NCBI GenBank assembly: GCA_965248765.1
Contig: CBDFKF010000004.1
Coordinates: 558,001 to 622,000 of the forward strand
Length of the DNA stretch: 64,000 nt
From: CBDFKF01 sp965248765
GTDB lineage: Bacteria > Pseudomonadota > Alphaproteobacteria > VGEJ01
Direction: 5' to 3'
Shown: positions 8,712 to 17,506 of the stretch, piece after piece
How positions within the stretch are numbered: the stretch's first letter is position 1
Layout: each line of letters opens with the position of its first letter
Made by a program: the position numbers and the translations under genes
Notes under the pieces: generated by a model
The model's database searches: none
The model's input: the letters and a program-made list of their open reading frames with translations, nothing else
Told to the model about the DNA's origin: nothing

Positions 8712-8960
8712 GTGCGGCCATCAATGGGCTCGGTTGGCGATGCCTACGACAATGCAATGTGCGAGAGTTTCTTCGCCACCCTCGAATGCGAGTTGCTCGA
8801 CCGGCGGAAGTTCCGGACCAAGGCGGAGGCCCGCATGGCCGTCTTCCAGTTCATCGAGGGCTGGTACAATCCGGGGCGGCGGCATTCCGCGCTCGGATAC
8901 AAGTCGCCCGTCAACTACGAGAGACAAGCCCGTGAGCAGCTGGAGTCTGTAAGCCCGTAA
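8712..8960 (+). pseudogene. Truncated IS3-family transposase (OrfB C-terminus)
   Basis: The reading frame carries VRPSMGSVGDAYDNAMCESFFATLECELLDRR, then FIEGWYNPGRRHSALGYKSP. This is the conserved C-terminus of the IS3-family DDE integrase, including the third acidic residue (the E of CESFF). The first two catalytic aspartates and the N-terminal two thirds are missing. The open frame extends upstream to 8652 only by chance through phage sequence. It cannot be active. Confidence 0.88.
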
Positions 8961-8986
8961 CTGCCCACAAAACCGGGGGAACTCCA
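8712..8986 (+). mobile_element. IS3-family fragment (3' end only)
   Basis: This is the right-hand end of an IS3-family element, with the final ~80 codons of the transposase and a terminal sequence ending near 8986 (AAAACCGGGGGAACTCCA). No matching left end or orfA exists nearby. The left boundary is placed where transposase similarity begins. The fragment sits between the phage lysis genes and the broken tail gene, so it probably marks an IS-mediated deletion. Confidence 0.75.
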
Positions 8987-10711
8987 GTCGTGTTGGTGTC
9001 GGAGCGGCGAAGAATGTACTCGTTGGTGGTGGCGCCGGGGTTCTTGAACCAGGCAATGCCACCGAACGCTGTTGTCCCCATATCGAGATCTGCATCGAAC
9101 GGACGGCTGAGATAGGTATCAACATCGAAGCCACTCGCAGCTTGAAGTTCTGCGCCCGTTTCGACTACCCCTAGGGTCACACCGTCATTGTCCGTGAGGT
9201 CGTTGCCTTTGTACGAGCGATCATCAGTCAGGGAATTGGCAACCCATATCCCACGAATATCTTTGCCGAAGAACCCGGTCGAGTAGTCTTTCGTTACCAT
9301 GGCCGTGATCAGATTGGTCTGTAGAGCGGGGCCGCGCCATGAAAGCTCTGTTACGATATTGAAGCCATCGGTGCCACCGGATATCACGATGTCGCCGGCG
9401 GCACGCGCGAAGGTCGATGTCTGTAAGCCCTGTGGCGCGGCGGTGGGTTTTAGGATCCCGTTGCCGCCGGGGGCAACGTCCATCATGTCGAGTGGGACAT
9501 CGGGATAGACAAGTTGCCCGTCGCTGTCGCCCGATGCGACGAACACCCATCGACGGTGAACGTCGAGGGCTTGATGGCCGGTGCTCTTTGTCTTGTTGAA
9601 GGCCCCCCGCCGGTTGCTCGGAATGTAGACCTTGGAGAGGTCGGCCATCAGGGCTAGCGCCGGGAACGGACGGCCCCGCCCATCGGTCTGCCGGATGTCC
9701 AGCCCAATGGCTACCAAGAGCGTGTTGAGGTCTGTGATTGAGAGATGCCCAGTGGTGCCATCGAACCGCACCACCGTCACAGCGTCACCGTGGAGAGAGA
9801 GCAAGTCGGCACCGGCGTTGTGACCAACGAACACGTAGCCGAAGGCGACATAGATGCTCGTGCCGGTCACCCCGGTGATGGTCTGGGTGTGGATGATGGT
9901 GCCGTGGGCCCCACGCTGCGAGAGATCGCGGAACTCGATATCGATGTCGGCGCCGTCATCTTTCAGGGTGACGCGCATCGCCGGCGTCACCCAGCTCAAA
10001 CCGCTCTTGTGGACCCAGCGACCATCGATGCCGAAGTAGGCGGCGTCCTCGATGTCGCGTGCCTTGTAGGCATCCATGAAATCGAGGATATCGGTGTCGG
10101 TCTCGATCACCACGTCCTGCGCCTTGAGGACGAGGTCGCCGACGATGGTCCCGTTGAAGTCGTCGAGTTGCTTCTTGCCGGTGAGGGTCTGTGCCCCGGC
10201 CAGCTTGACGACCAGCGCATCTTCGGCCGCCCCGAGCGTGGCGCGCCCGGCGGCCTTGTCCAGATCATCGAGCAGCGTTTCCATGAACGGCGAAACCGTG
10301 GTTGTGCTGGGCGTAACCGACGCGACGTTGGTGATACCGTCTGCGCTCGCGTTCCATTGCAGGTAGTTCGACGCCGCCGGCGTGAGCGTGAGCCCGCTCA
10401 GCGTCGATTCGACCACCAGCAACAGCGCCCGGTCGATCTGCTCCTGCATCTGCTGGGTCAGCATCGCCAGCCGGTCGAGCTGGTTTTCGACCGAGGTGGT
10501 GCTGAGCGGGCCCTGGGTCGGCAGATCGGTAAGCTGGGTCAGCGGCAGCGTGCGCAGGAGCGTGACCTTGATCCCGTTCGCTGGCGCCGTCGTGAAATCG
10601 ACATTTCCACCGTTGTCGTTGCCGACGCCCGAGACGGTGTAGCCCGAGGCCTGCAACACGCCGTCCAGGTACACCTCCAACTCGGTCGAGGCGAAGACCT
10701 TGAAGTCATAG
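8987..10711 (-). pseudogene. Phage tail-fibre-like gene, truncated at both ends
   Basis: A ~570-codon minus-strand frame begins inside a typical tail-fibre N-domain: YDFKVFASTELEVYLDGVLQASGYTV, then GNVDFTTAPANGIKVTLLRTLPLTQLTDL. It continues with LDRLAMLTQQMQEQIDRALLL and long beta-rich repeats. The first codons are missing because the IS21-type element starts at 10712. The last codons are replaced by IS3-fragment sequence after 8987 (native protein stops at about SDTNTTG). An apparent start at 10680 is only an internal TTG. The gene is related to T7-like or podovirus tail-fibre N-termini and is non-functional as found. Confidence 0.75.
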
Positions 10712-10822
10712 TGTTAACGGCGGAGGAATAATGCAGCACGCGGAGCGGCTGGGCGGTCCGGTCGCGGCGGCGCAAAATTGCGCCACCTATAGCCCCTTGT
10801 CGGTTGTGGTGAGGGGCATGAG

Positions 10823-11134
10823 ATGTACGGCGTGGAGCTCTATGCGGCGGTTCGTCTGGCGGTTGTCGACGAGGGTCTGAGCCATCACGATGCGGGCCGT
10901 CGGTTCGGCATCGACCGCCGGACGGTGAAGAAGATGCTGAGCTATTCGGCGCCGCCGGGCTACCGGCGGACCAAGCCGGTCCGGCGGCCCAAGCTGGATG
11001 GGTTCACCGGCATCGTCGACGCGATCCTGGAGGCGGACACGGATCCGGACGTGCCGCGCAAGCAGCGCCACACGGCGCACCGGATCTTCGAGCGGCTGCG
11101 GGACGAGCACGGGTTCAGCGGCGGCTATACCATG
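10823..11134 (+). pseudogene. istA: istA transposase, 5' part, interrupted by IS1182-type element
   Basis: The first 104 codons of an IS21 IstA are present: a helix-turn-helix (HHDAGRRFGIDRRTVKKML), PVRRPKLDGF, RKQRHTAHRIFERLRDEHGFSGGYTM. The frame is cut exactly at the CATG target duplication at 11131-11134 and resumes at 12801. Joining ...GGYTM to VKDYVRSRRQ restores a canonical IstA segment, so this copy was interrupted cleanly. A second lesion lies further along the gene. Confidence 0.9.
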
Positions 11135-12796
11135 CAGACCGTGTGGAAACTCTGGGTGGCGGGGATGGAGGTTTAGGTAACCATGATTTGCGGCGATCCC
11201 ACGTAATCTGGCGGTTTGGCGCCGGTAGCCCTGTGGAAGGGGCTCCAGGCCTCCGTGGATCGATGTGCGGCGCTCGATTTTGGCCTGATTCCCGTCTCAT
11301 GCCCTCGCGGCGGCGATCAAGGCGGGAACACCTACCAGCGAGATCGCGCGGCGGATGTTGTAAGCCAGCGCCGTGATGCTGAACTCGCCGCGCACGTTCT
11401 CCAGCCGCCGGGTCAGGAAGGCACCCTGGCCCATCCATTGTTTGATTGAGCCGAAGGGATGCTCGACGCTTTCACGGCGCGCATCGAGCAGCTCCGGGCG
11501 GGCCGCCAATCGTTCTGCCATGCGCTCCAGGATCGCTTCGTCGACATAGCGCAGGACCCGACGGAAGGCGCTTTTCGTACACTTCGACTTGAGTTGGCAC
11601 TCCTTGCACGCGGCGCGATTGGCGTAACTGGCGAAGAAGAGATCGCGGCGCTTGCGCTTGCTGTGTAGCGCCAGGCGTTGGCCGTCGGGGCAGATGTAAA
11701 TGTCCTCGCCGCCGTCATAGCGGAAGCGTTCCTTGGGAAAGAGCCCCTGGCTCACCGTGGATCCGCGCTGGGGCTTGGGCACATGCGGCACGACGCCGGC
11801 ATTCTCGCAGGCCTCGATATCCTCGATCTTGAAGTAGCCCGCGTCGGCGACCGCGTCGATCCGATCGACGGCCAGGTTCCGACGGGCCACCACCGCCGTC
11901 TCGGCCAATAGACCGAGATCGCTGACCTTGTTATGGACCTGCTGCTCGGCGATCAGTTTGTGCTTGGCGTCCACGGCGATCTGAATGTTGTAGCCGACAC
12001 CGACCCGGGTCTCGGCGTACATCGCCCGGCTGTCCGGATCCGTCAAAGAGAGCTGGTCCTCGCCACTCGCAGCCAGCGCGTCTCGATGTTCCTCAAACCG
12101 CTCACGCCGCCCTTGGATCGCAGCGATCTTCTCCTGGATATGCTCCACCTCGCCGCCGCCGGTGCCGCCCTCGTCTTGCTCGTCGGCCTCGTCGAGCCGG
12201 TCGAGATAACGCGACAACCTCTCGTCGCTCTCGGCCAACGCCTTCGCCAGCTTCGCTTTGGTGAAGTTCCGCTTCCGGCTGTTCACTGCCTTGATCCGTG
12301 TACCGTCAACCGCCACCAGCTCGCGTCCGAACAGCTCCAGTTCGCGGCATAGCCTCACGAACTCCCGAAACACCTGTCGGAAGGCCGCCCGATTGATCCG
12401 CCGGAAATCGGCGATCGTCTTGAAGTCTGGCGACAAACGCCGCAACAGCCAGATCACTTCGAGATTACGCTTGCTCTCTGCCTCCAGCCGGCGGCTCGAA
12501 CGTACCCGATTGAGATAGCCGTATATGTAGAGCTTCAGCAGGTCCGCCGGATCGTAGCCGGGACGACCTATCGCCTTCGCCGCGGCGCGCTCGAAACCAG
12601 CGGCCGCTAGGTCCAAACCATCCACGAAGGCATCGATGAAACGGACCGGGTTATCCCGGCCCACGTAATCGTCCACTGCTTCCGGCAGAAGCAGAACCTG
12701 AGAGCGGTCAACGCCAGGAATGTGTCTCATGGCGGACCCTAACATCGCCATGAGACGGACGGAATCCCCCGCCACCCAGAGTTTCCACACGGTCTG
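11135..12796 (-). mobile_element. Complete IS1182-type element nested in istA
   Basis: The 1662-bp element has inverted repeats identical over 30 bases (11135-11164 and the complement of 12767-12796; tip CAGACCGTGTGG). It is flanked by a direct 4-bp repeat CATG (11131-11134 and 12797-12800). A palindromic 4-bp duplication fits the IS1182 group. It contains one intact transposase gene on the minus strand. Perfect termini, intact gene and clean duplication suggest a recent insertion, later than the IS21-type insertion it sits in. Confidence 0.93.
11297..12730 (-). CDS. IS1182-family transposase
   Basis: The 477-residue DDE transposase starts MRHIPGVDRSQVLLLPEAVDDYV. It has VDAFVDG-type N-domain residues (FIDAFVDGLDLAAAGF), YDPADLLKLYIYGYLN, ELVAVDGTRIKAVNSRKRNF (first catalytic Asp), ADAGYFKIEDI (second Asp), a cysteine cluster (CPDG...CKECQLKSKCTKS) and a C-terminal HPFGSIKQWMGQGAFLTRR with the late acidic/FG region. 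Its frame could be extended to 12799 through the repeat, but the ATG at 12730 is the conserved start. It appears intact and is probably active. Confidence 0.92.
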   Translation of the reverse strand: MRHIPGVDRSQVLLLPEAVDDYVGRDNPVRFIDAFVDGLDLAAAGFERAAAKAIGRPGYDPADLLKLYIYGYLNRVRSSRRLEAESKRNLEVIWLLRRLSPDFKTIADFRRINRAAFRQVFREFVRLCRELELFGRELVAVDGTRIKAVNSRKRNFTKAKLAKALAESDERLSRYLDRLDEADEQDEGGTGGGEVEHIQEKIAAIQGRRERFEEHRDALAASGEDQLSLTDPDSRAMYAETRVGVGYNIQIAVDAKHKLIAEQQVHNKVSDLGLLAETAVVARRNLAVDRIDAVADAGYFKIEDIEACENAGVVPHVPKPQRGSTVSQGLFPKERFRYDGGEDIYICPDGQRLALHSKRKRRDLFFASYANRAACKECQLKSKCTKSAFRRVLRYVDEAILERMAERLAARPELLDARRESVEHPFGSIKQWMGQGAFLTRRLENVRGEFSITALAYNIRRAISLVGVPALIAAARA

Positions 12797-12800
12797 CATG

Positions 12801-13836
12801 GTGAAGGACTATGTGCGTTCCCGGCGGCAGTCGACGCGCGAGGCTTTCGTTCCACTGCATCACCCGCCGGGCCACGCCCAGGTCGACTTCGGCGAGGCGG
12901 TGGTGGAGCTGCCGGGCCGGCGCGAGAAGGTTGCCTTCTTCTGCCTGATCCTGCCCCATTCCAATGTCTGGTTCGTGAAGGCCTCCCCCCGGGAGACGAC
13001 GGAGGCATTCCTGGACGGCCATGTCAGCGCCTTCGCCTTCCTCGGCGGGGTTCCGCGCTCGATCCTCTACGACAACACGACCCTGGCGGTGGCGCGGATC
13101 CTGGGCGACGGCACGCGCCTCAGGACGCAGGCGTTCTCACATCTTCAGTCGCACTATCTGTTCCGCGACCGCTTCGGCAGGGGAGCAGGCGGCGGCGCTG
13201 CTCGCCGATCTCGAGGCCCTGCGTGATCTGCCGGCGGTTCCCTTCGAGGCCTGCGAGCATGTGCCGGGCCAGGTCTCGTCGACGGCCCTGGTGCGCTACC
13301 GGCTGGTGGACTACTCGGCACCGGCGGTGCACGCCCACAAGAAGGTGACGGTCAAGGGCTATGTCGACCGGGTCGAGATCGCGCTCGGCGCCGAGATCGT
13401 CGCCCGCCATCGGCGCAGCTATGTCCGCGGCGACGTCGTCTACGACCCGCTGCACTATCTGTCGCTGCTGGAGAAGAAGCCGGGCGCCCTGGACCAGGCG
13501 GCGCCGCTGAGAGGGTGGAAGCTCGATCCGGCCTTCGACACGTTGCGCCGCCTCCTCAAGGCGCGCTTCGGGCCGCGCGGCAAGCGCGAATACATCCAGG
13601 TGCTGCGCCTGCACGAAGACTTCCCGGAACCGCAGGTGGCGGCCGCGGTGCGCGACGCGGTGAAGCGCCGCCTGATCGGCTTCGACGCCGTCAAGCACCT
13701 GCTGCTGGCCCGCATCGAGAGGCGGCCCGTGCATCTCGACCTGTCGCGCTATCCGCACCTGCCCCAGCCCTTCGTCGCCGCCACGCGGAGCGCCGACTAC
13801 GCCACCCCGCTGGCCGGTGGGGCCGGCCATGGTTGA
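12801..13836 (+). pseudogene. istA: istA transposase, 3' part, with internal deletion
   Basis: After the IS1182-type element the istA frame resumes with VKDYVRSRRQSTREAFVPLHHPPGHAQVDFGEAVV (catalytic Asp region), ILYDNTTLAV and LFRDRFGR. At 13179-13183 the frame jumps directly to EQAAALLADLEALRDLPA, then VSSTALVRYR, GYVDRVEIALG and a normal C-terminus (RRPVHLDLSRYPHLP). By comparison with intact IS21 IstA, about 60 residues are missing at the jump, including the KGKVEGLV segment with the third catalytic acid. This copy is dead even without the nested insertion. Confidence 0.88.
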
Positions 13837-14593
13837 GGCCCCCCGCATCCTGCTCGAACATCACCTGAAGAGGCTGAAGCTGCCGACCTTCCTGCGGGAA
13901 TACGAGAAACTGGCGCGCCGGTGCGCGGCCGAGGGCCTGGATCATGTGCGGTTCCTGGCCCGGCTGGTGGAGATGGAGCTGATCGACCGCGAGCGCCGCC
14001 TCGTCGAGCGGCTTATCAAGCAGGCCGGGTTCCCTGTCGTCAAACAGCTTGAGAGCTTCGATTTCAAGGCGATCCCGGCGCTCAACAAGATGCTGGTGCT
14101 GGATCTCGCGCGCGGCGAGTATATCGCGCGCCGCGAGAACCTAATCCTGCTCGGCCCGAGCGGCGTCGGCAAGACCCATGTCGCTCTCGCCCTCGGCCTC
14201 GCCGCCTGCCACAAGGGCCTCGGCGTGCGCTTCGCCACAGCCTCCCATCTGGTCCACGAGCTGATCGAGGCGCGCGACGAGAAGAGGCTGCTCCGCCTCC
14301 AGGCCCAGCTCGCCAGGGTCAATCTCCTGATCGTCGACGAGCTCGGCTACGGGCCCCTGTCGCAGACCAGAAGCGAGCTGCTGTTCGACGTCTTCAGCCG
14401 GCACTACGAGAACGGCGCCACCATCGTGACCTCAAACCTGCCCTTCCAGGAATGGACGACGGTGTTCGCCAGCGAGCGCCTCACCGGCGCGCTGCTCGAC
14501 CGCATCACCCACCATGGCCATATCCTGGAGATCAACGGCGAGAGCTACCGCCTCAAGCAGAGCCGGTCACGACGCCGGCAACCGTCCGAATAA
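13829..14593 (+). CDS. istB: IS21-family helper ATPase IstB
   Basis: IstB is the AAA+ DnaA/DnaC-like ATPase that helps IstA in target selection. The 254-residue protein has the N-terminal LKRLKLPTFLREY segment, Walker A GPSGVGKT (residues ~109-116), Walker B LLIVDEL (~166-172), the sensor-like TIVTSNLPFQEW, and GALLDRITHHGHILEINGESYRL at the end. Its ATG overlaps the istA stop region by eight bases, the usual coupling. The gene looks intact, but its partner transposase is destroyed. Confidence 0.94.
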   Translation: MVEAPRILLEHHLKRLKLPTFLREYEKLARRCAAEGLDHVRFLARLVEMELIDRERRLVERLIKQAGFPVVKQLESFDFKAIPALNKMLVLDLARGEYIARRENLILLGPSGVGKTHVALALGLAACHKGLGVRFATASHLVHELIEARDEKRLLRLQAQLARVNLLIVDELGYGPLSQTRSELLFDVFSRHYENGATIVTSNLPFQEWTTVFASERLTGALLDRITHHGHILEINGESYRLKQSRSRRRQPSE

Positions 14594-14726
14594 CCCCCCG
14601 CTTGTCCCCCGTGGGCCCACAGCCCCTCCCACGCGCGGCCCGCCGCCAGCCGCGCACAGAGGGCGCGTCGACCCGCGCGCGGGTCCCTCCCGTGGACTAC
14701 GGGGACAAGCTACCACCCAGCCCGCA

Positions 14727-14769
14727 GTACATTTTTACGCCGCCGCGCCGGTACATTTTTACGCCGCCG
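14727..14769 (+). repeat. Tandem terminal direct repeats of the IS21-type right end
   Basis: The 19-mer GTACATTTTTACGCCGCCG occurs at 14727-14745 and again at 14751-14769, just inside the right tip. Multiple terminal repeats are a known feature of IS21-family ends and are likely transposase-binding sites. The left end shows only a degraded counterpart (GGCGGCGCAAAATTGCGCC region near 10766-10784). Confidence 0.8.
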
Positions 14770-15178
14770 TTGACACCTGTTCCGCCTCGGCGCGCTCGGT
14801 GACGTCGAGGCCGAGGATGAATATGCCTTTGATCTCGCCACCGGCGCCGACGTGCGGCGAGTAAATAGCGTGTACCCGCCGCTGCTCGTTGAGGTGCGGC
14901 GCGAACAGATCGAACTCGTACTCCAAGCGCTCGCCCTTGAGCGCGGCTCGAATGTGCTTCTCGGCCCTGGTGAAGGCCTCGCGGCCGATCACCTCGCTCG
15001 CGTGGCGGCCGATAAGCTCGTCCTGCGAGTGACCGAACCACTCGACGTAGGTCTTATTGTTGAGGCGGTAACGACCGTCGCGGTCGAGGTAAGAGACCAG
15101 CGCGGGCAGGGCGTCGGCGAGCTGAGTTAGAAGGCCTTCGGTCCCGCCAGCCGCCAGCGCCTGGTCTCCGCTACCCAT
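14759..15178 (-). pseudogene. PAS-domain sensor protein, 3' end replaced by IS21 terminus
   Basis: The frame encodes one PAS domain: LLTQLADALPALVSYLDRDGRYRLNNKTYVEWFG, then DELIGRHASEVIG and a PAC-like RVHAIYSPH...GIFILGLDVTERAEAEQ. It then runs into the IS21 end, which supplies the last few residues (VSTAA) and the stop. The native gene probably continued into an output domain such as a kinase or diguanylate cyclase, now lost. The ATG at 15178 follows GGGGAG. The remaining PAS domain could still be made but lacks an effector. Confidence 0.75.
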
Positions 15179-15272
15179 GACATGCTCTCCCCGCTCTTTG
15201 CCCGCGCCGCTACCTTGACGCGAGACTATGCCACGGTGGCCGCGCCGGAAACAAAAGCGCCCGGGATCACGT

Positions 15273-16181
15273 TCACGCGATGCCCTCGGCGCGGGATTGT
15301 GTACGTCCACCACCGTCGATCGCCACCAAGACGTTGCCGACGACGATAATGGCTGCGCCGGCGAGCGCCGCTGGCGTCCACTGGTAGCCCTCGAATAACG
15401 TCGAGACGATGAGCGCGACGATCGGCAGCAGCACACTGATGTAGGCAGCGCGGCCCGGTCCGATCCGGCCGATGAGCGTGAAGTACATATAAAAGCCGAA
15501 CAGCGTGCCGATGAGCGCGACGTAGAAGAACGAGACCACGTACTCGGGCGACCAGCTCCAGCCAATGGGCCGCTCCAGGGCCATGGCGAGGATGAAAGCA
15601 AACAGCGCGCCATACGCCATGGCGACGCCGGTCGAGCGCATCAGCGGCAACTCGTTCAGTTGGTTGCGGGCGACGATAATCTGACCGAGCGAGAAGATCA
15701 CCGGCGAGCCGAGTGCGAGGCCAAGACCGATCATCGCATCGCTCGACAAATCGAAGGCCATGAGGTCCTGCCAGAACACGAGAGCGATGCCGGCCATGCC
15801 GAGCACTGCCGCTAGGACAACGCGCGGCCTGATCGGGAGGCCGAGGAACAACGAGCCGAACAGAACGTTCATGATCATCACCAACGAGATGATCAACGCC
15901 ACCAAGCCGCTGGTGACATAGCCCACCGCGTTCCAGATCAACACATCGTTCAACGTGTAGATGAACAGGCCCTGGCAGGCGAGAAACAGGTGATCGCGCG
16001 CGGAGAACCTGAGCGACTGGCGCCGCCACAGCGCAACGCCGAAGATGAGGACGATACACAGTACATTGCGGTAGACGATCGACATCTCGGACGCGACCGG
16101 GCCATGGATATTGGCAAGGGCGATGAACGAGCATCCCCACAGGATGACCGTGGCCCCGAAGAGAACTGGTGCCGGCACCAA
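15273..16181 (-). CDS. EamA/DMT-family transporter
   Basis: The 302-residue protein has ten predicted membrane helices in two EamA repeats (first half FGATVILWGCSFIALA; second half LALGSPVIFSLGQIIVARNQL and GRIGPGRAAYISVLLPIVALIVS). The family exports amino acids or other small metabolites; the substrate cannot be told from sequence. The start is a TTG at 16181 or the adjacent GTG at 16178, with an in-frame TAG just upstream, so no ATG start is possible. It lies about 95 bases from the truncated PAS gene and diverges from the globin gene. Confidence 0.88.
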   Translation of the reverse strand: MVPAPVLFGATVILWGCSFIALANIHGPVASEMSIVYRNVLCIVLIFGVALWRRQSLRFSARDHLFLACQGLFIYTLNDVLIWNAVGYVTSGLVALIISLVMIMNVLFGSLFLGLPIRPRVVLAAVLGMAGIALVFWQDLMAFDLSSDAMIGLGLALGSPVIFSLGQIIVARNQLNELPLMRSTGVAMAYGALFAFILAMALERPIGWSWSPEYVVSFFYVALIGTLFGFYMYFTLIGRIGPGRAAYISVLLPIVALIVSTLFEGYQWTPAALAGAAIIVVGNVLVAIDGGGRTQSRAEGIA

Positions 16182-16332
16182 GCCCTACCTCGGTCCCGCG
16201 CATCGCCGATGGGGCGTCCTGGCACCGTCTGCAATACTCATCTGCTCTCCGCTCCTCTCCCGAGACGTGCGTCCGCGCGAGGCCGCGCAATGGACTGCCT
16301 CGCCAACCGGCGAGCGCGCCATGGTGGTCAGA

Positions 16333-16346
16333 CTGATCTAGATCAG
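16333..16346. promoter_or_regulatory. FNR/DNR-like palindrome upstream of globin gene
   Basis: CTGATCTAGATCAG is a perfect 14-base palindrome (16 bases with flanking A and T). It differs from the FNR-class consensus TTGAT-N4-ATCAA only in the outermost base of each half. It lies about 98 bases (centre) before the globin ATG, in the divergent region with the EamA gene. The outer bases GGTCA/TGACC add a further imperfect repeat. This is a candidate site for a Crp/Fnr-family regulator; binding is an inference. Confidence 0.5.
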
Positions 16347-16437
16347 TGACCCGACGGCCGCCGCTCGGGTCCGATGACGACGATTGGGCGGCGACCGCCC
16401 TCTAGCGTTGAGTCTACAGCACCGAGGGATCTTCATC

Positions 16438-16884
16438 ATGGAACGTAACTGCCATCTGGTCCAGACCGCGGTCTTCGCCGCCCTGTTCGCGGCGATTCTC
16501 GTTATGAACACGCCGGTCCAGAGCGACGAAGCCGTGCTCTACGATCGCCTGGGCGGACGCGCCGCGATCGACGCGGTGGTCGAGCAATTCAACGCGCGCG
16601 TGATGGCCGACGATGCGCTGGCCACGTACTTCACGAAGACCGATATGCCGTCCTACAAGGCGACCTGGTCCGACTTCCTGTACGCGGTGACGGGGGGCCC
16701 CTGCACCTACCAGGGACGATCGATGATCGACGCACACACTCGCCTTTACATCACCAAGGAAGAGTTCGACCAGGCCGCCGGGCTGTTGGTGGCGACCCTG
16801 GCCGAACTCCAGGTGCCAGAGCCTGAGACCAACGAGCTGCTCACCCTGCTCGGTCCGATCGAAGGCGACATCGTCGGTCGCTGA
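16438..16884 (+). CDS. Secreted group 1 truncated hemoglobin
   Basis: The 148-residue protein begins with an apparent signal peptide (QTAVFAALFAAILVMNTPVQS). A 2-on-2 globin core follows: LYDRLGGRAAIDAVVEQFNARVMADDALATYF, then LYAVTGGPCTYQGRSMIDAHTRLYITKEEFDQ, where the His of DAHTRLYI is the proximal heme ligand. Export of a truncated globin to the periplasm is less common than the cytosolic form. Possible roles are NO or O2 handling. An FNR-like palindrome lies upstream, and an OsmC stress protein follows on the same strand after 141 bases. Confidence 0.9.
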   Translation: MERNCHLVQTAVFAALFAAILVMNTPVQSDEAVLYDRLGGRAAIDAVVEQFNARVMADDALATYFTKTDMPSYKATWSDFLYAVTGGPCTYQGRSMIDAHTRLYITKEEFDQAAGLLVATLAELQVPEPETNELLTLLGPIEGDIVGR

Positions 16885-17025
16885 TCAGCCGCTTCTTGAC
16901 CGTGCCGCGGTGGCGATCGACAACACCCGCGGCCGGTAGCTGGATCTTGACCGCATGGCATCTCCCGGTCGGGCAGGCTAGGCTCCCCGGCCGCACAATC
17001 CTCGCCGACCATCCGGAGGCCTCCC

Positions 17026-17487
17026 ATGACGTTCGATATCCCCCCCACGGCGACCTTCAGCCTCGCGGCGACCTGCCCTAGCCACTGCAAAACCGAGGTC
17101 AGGGTCGGCCATCACACGGTGGTGATTGACGAACCGACGCGGCGCGGGCGGACCGACTCGGCGGCGACGCCGCTCGAAACGCTGCTCTCGAGCGATCTCG
17201 CCTGCACCAACGTCATCCTCAATATGATCGCGACAGAGGAACGCGTCCAGATCGGCGACATGTCCATGGAGCTGACGGTCCAGTTCGACACCGGCGGCAT
17301 CTCGACCACCACGCCAACCGAGGTTCCGTTTCCCGAGATGGCACTGACCGTCGATATGTCCAGCGACGCAACGCCGGAGCAGGTGGATACCCTGAAGACC
17401 GAGCTCGCACGTCGCTGCCCGGTCTCGGTCATTCTGCGCAGATCAGGCACGGCCATCGCCGAGACCTGGAACGTTCGACCGCTGTAG
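17026..17487 (+). CDS. OsmC-family protein
   Basis: The 153-residue OsmC/Ohr-fold protein has the typical order: an early beta region, DSAATPLETLLSSDLACTNVILNMIA (first conserved Cys), and C-terminal LKTELARRCPVSVILRRSG (second conserved Cys). These two cysteines form the peroxidase pair in family members that reduce organic hydroperoxides. The LARRCPVS form is closer to the general OsmC/YhfA type than to Ohr. It follows the secreted globin and may share its stress context. Confidence 0.88.
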   Translation: MTFDIPPTATFSLAATCPSHCKTEVRVGHHTVVIDEPTRRGRTDSAATPLETLLSSDLACTNVILNMIATEERVQIGDMSMELTVQFDTGGISTTTPTEVPFPEMALTVDMSSDATPEQVDTLKTELARRCPVSVILRRSGTAIAETWNVRPL

Positions 17488-17506
17488 CGGCGCTAGAGCC
17501 GGTGCG

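Larger units (their letters stand above)
10712..14774 (+). mobile_element. IS21-family element carrying a nested IS1182-type insertion
   Basis: The ends match as imperfect inverted repeats: TGTTAACGGCGGAGGAATAA on the left and TGTCAACGGCGGCGTAAAAA read from the right. They have the TG...CA tips expected for IS21. Inside are istA (split and damaged) and istB in the usual overlapping order. No target duplication is visible: left flank AGTCATAG, right flank CCTGTTCC. The left flank is phage tail DNA and the right flank a PAS gene, so the element now joins two unrelated sequences. Without the inner insertion it would be about 2.4 kb. Confidence 0.85.
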
